Source of the DNA: Durusdinium trenchii
Taxonomy: Eukaryota; Sar; Dinophyceae; Suessiales; Symbiodiniaceae
Direction of reading: 5' to 3'
Assembly: GCA_963970005.1 (NCBI GenBank)
Contig: CAXAMN010021001.1
Coordinates: forward strand, 697,903 to 761,902
DNA length: 64,000 nucleotides
Below the pieces are notes generated by a model, which saw only the letters and a program-made list of their open reading frames with translations, searched no databases and was not told where the DNA came from. Numbering within the stretch: the stretch's first letter is position 1; every line of letters starts with the position of its first letter. This document shows positions 63,321-64,000 of this stretch, piece after piece. The translations under genes were made by a program, and so were the position numbers.

Positions 63321-64000
63321 GTGCCTTGGTTTTCACTTGTGGTATATACTTGCCTTTTTGTTATAGTATGTTATACTTGTTGCTGTAATTTGTTGGTTGT
63401 TTTCACAACGTGAGTATGTGATTAGACATGCTAATGTGGTACATCGTGGTATTATATATATTATATATTATCTTATAAATATATATATATACATGTGTAT
63501 ATATATATATATATTCTATATGAGCTCGCCAGATGTAGAGTTGCCTGTACTTGATCTTTGTTTTCCATACACAAACCTAAACCGTTTTCAGCTTAAGCCG
63601 TTTTCGGTGCACAGGTGCATGGTTCTTCTTTTCGATGATCGAAGTAGGTGTTGCATACGGACACGGGGATCCCCATCTAGTGAACCCATCAAACACCTCC
63701 ATGCGCCGCCGGGTTGGGTGGACAGCTTCTTCCGGACCCTTGGGCCAGAAGAGACCGACACCAGGCATGGCGTGGCGTTCCAACCGACCCCCGCAAGGGA
63801 GAAGGAACTGATCCGGAAACTCGAGTCCAAAATCCAGAACAGGCCAGGGCTGTCTCCCTTTTTTCACATCCTTACACCACCCGAAACTGACTCTTATATT
63901 GAGTTCCTTGCACATGGAACACAAGCAGCACTTTGGACTCCGCAACCGACCCTGTTGGTTTGGCGGTGAAGCCGCCGCTCCCGGCGTTTGGTTCGGGCAG
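63321..64000 (+). other. 3' region with one candidate exon
   Basis: (TA)n runs at 63,455-63,515. After GGTGCACAG (63,615) an open segment of about 75 codons reads KHLHAPPGWVDSFFRTLGPE and TPAREKELIRKLESKIQN; a second frame is also open (AWFFFSMIEVGVAYGHGDPH). It could be the end of the rhodopsin gene or a new one; cut by the window end. Confidence 0.3.

Noticed and set aside
63616-63700. Continuation of rhodopsin helix G (AWFFFSMIEVGVAYGHG)
   Set aside because: The phase does not fit the donor of the 63,260-63,320 exon, so the join cannot be supported.

Overview
The window reads as nuclear DNA of a dinoflagellate, probably close to Symbiodiniaceae/Suessiales. Sequence evidence: genes are broken into many short exons on one strand; several exon joins only make sense with GA or GC intron donors alongside GT; there is a DIRS-type tyrosine-recombinase retroelement, a KDZ-type transposase relic and an Ala-Met-Lys-repeat protein. 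Nothing is bacterial: no operons, ribosome binding sites or CRISPR. Assignment to dinoflagellates is inference from family knowledge, not from a database match.

Layout. (1) About 1-4,300 (+): 3' part of a DNA cytosine-5 methyltransferase gene with motifs VIII, target recognition, IX and X on separate exons and a C-terminal zinc-finger-like tail; its introns hold a TATATAGTTC repeat cluster. (2) 4,741 to about 10,534 (+): an unrecognised multi-exon gene with an acidic N-terminus, a split zinc ribbon, a long helical body and a basic tail. (3) 10.5-22.6 kb: mostly non-coding with fold-back elements, two orphan exons and a frameshifted KDZ-like transposase C-terminus. (4) 22,611-40,079: a structurally complete DIRS/PAT-like retroelement with split direct repeats (A1...B1-A2...B2; A copies differ at 1 of 157 bases, B copies identical over 164). 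In order it encodes a tyrosine recombinase fused to a dual-specificity-phosphatase-like domain, a small unknown protein, a gag-like protein with a CCCH-like finger, and a pol made of a C5-methyltransferase-like domain, a DUF4326-like domain, reverse transcriptase and RNase H. (5) 30,059-37,990, nested inside the reverse transcriptase: a 7,932-bp terminal-inverted-repeat element flanked by a TA duplication. Taking out the insert and one TA restores the reading frame exactly. It carries several small ORFs, two with similar Cys-rich modules, plus two satellite-like arrays, and no transposase that I recognise. (6) 40.1-64 kb (+): intron- and repeat-rich host DNA with scattered candidate exons, including an ion-channel S6 end, an IQ-like exon and a likely microbial rhodopsin gene (helix C good, helix G plausible), several hairpin MITEs and a tRNA-like sequence.

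How the parts relate. The retroelement should copy through RT/RNase H and integrate by its recombinase; the near-identical repeats suggest a young copy, and the TIR element arrived later and killed its RT. Several of its ORFs also carry apparent frameshifts (about 22,950; the C8 run at 27,400; about 28,550), so this copy is not autonomous. The most unusual items are the recombinase-phosphatase fusion, the methyltransferase-like plus DUF4326 pol, and the unclassified nested TIR element.
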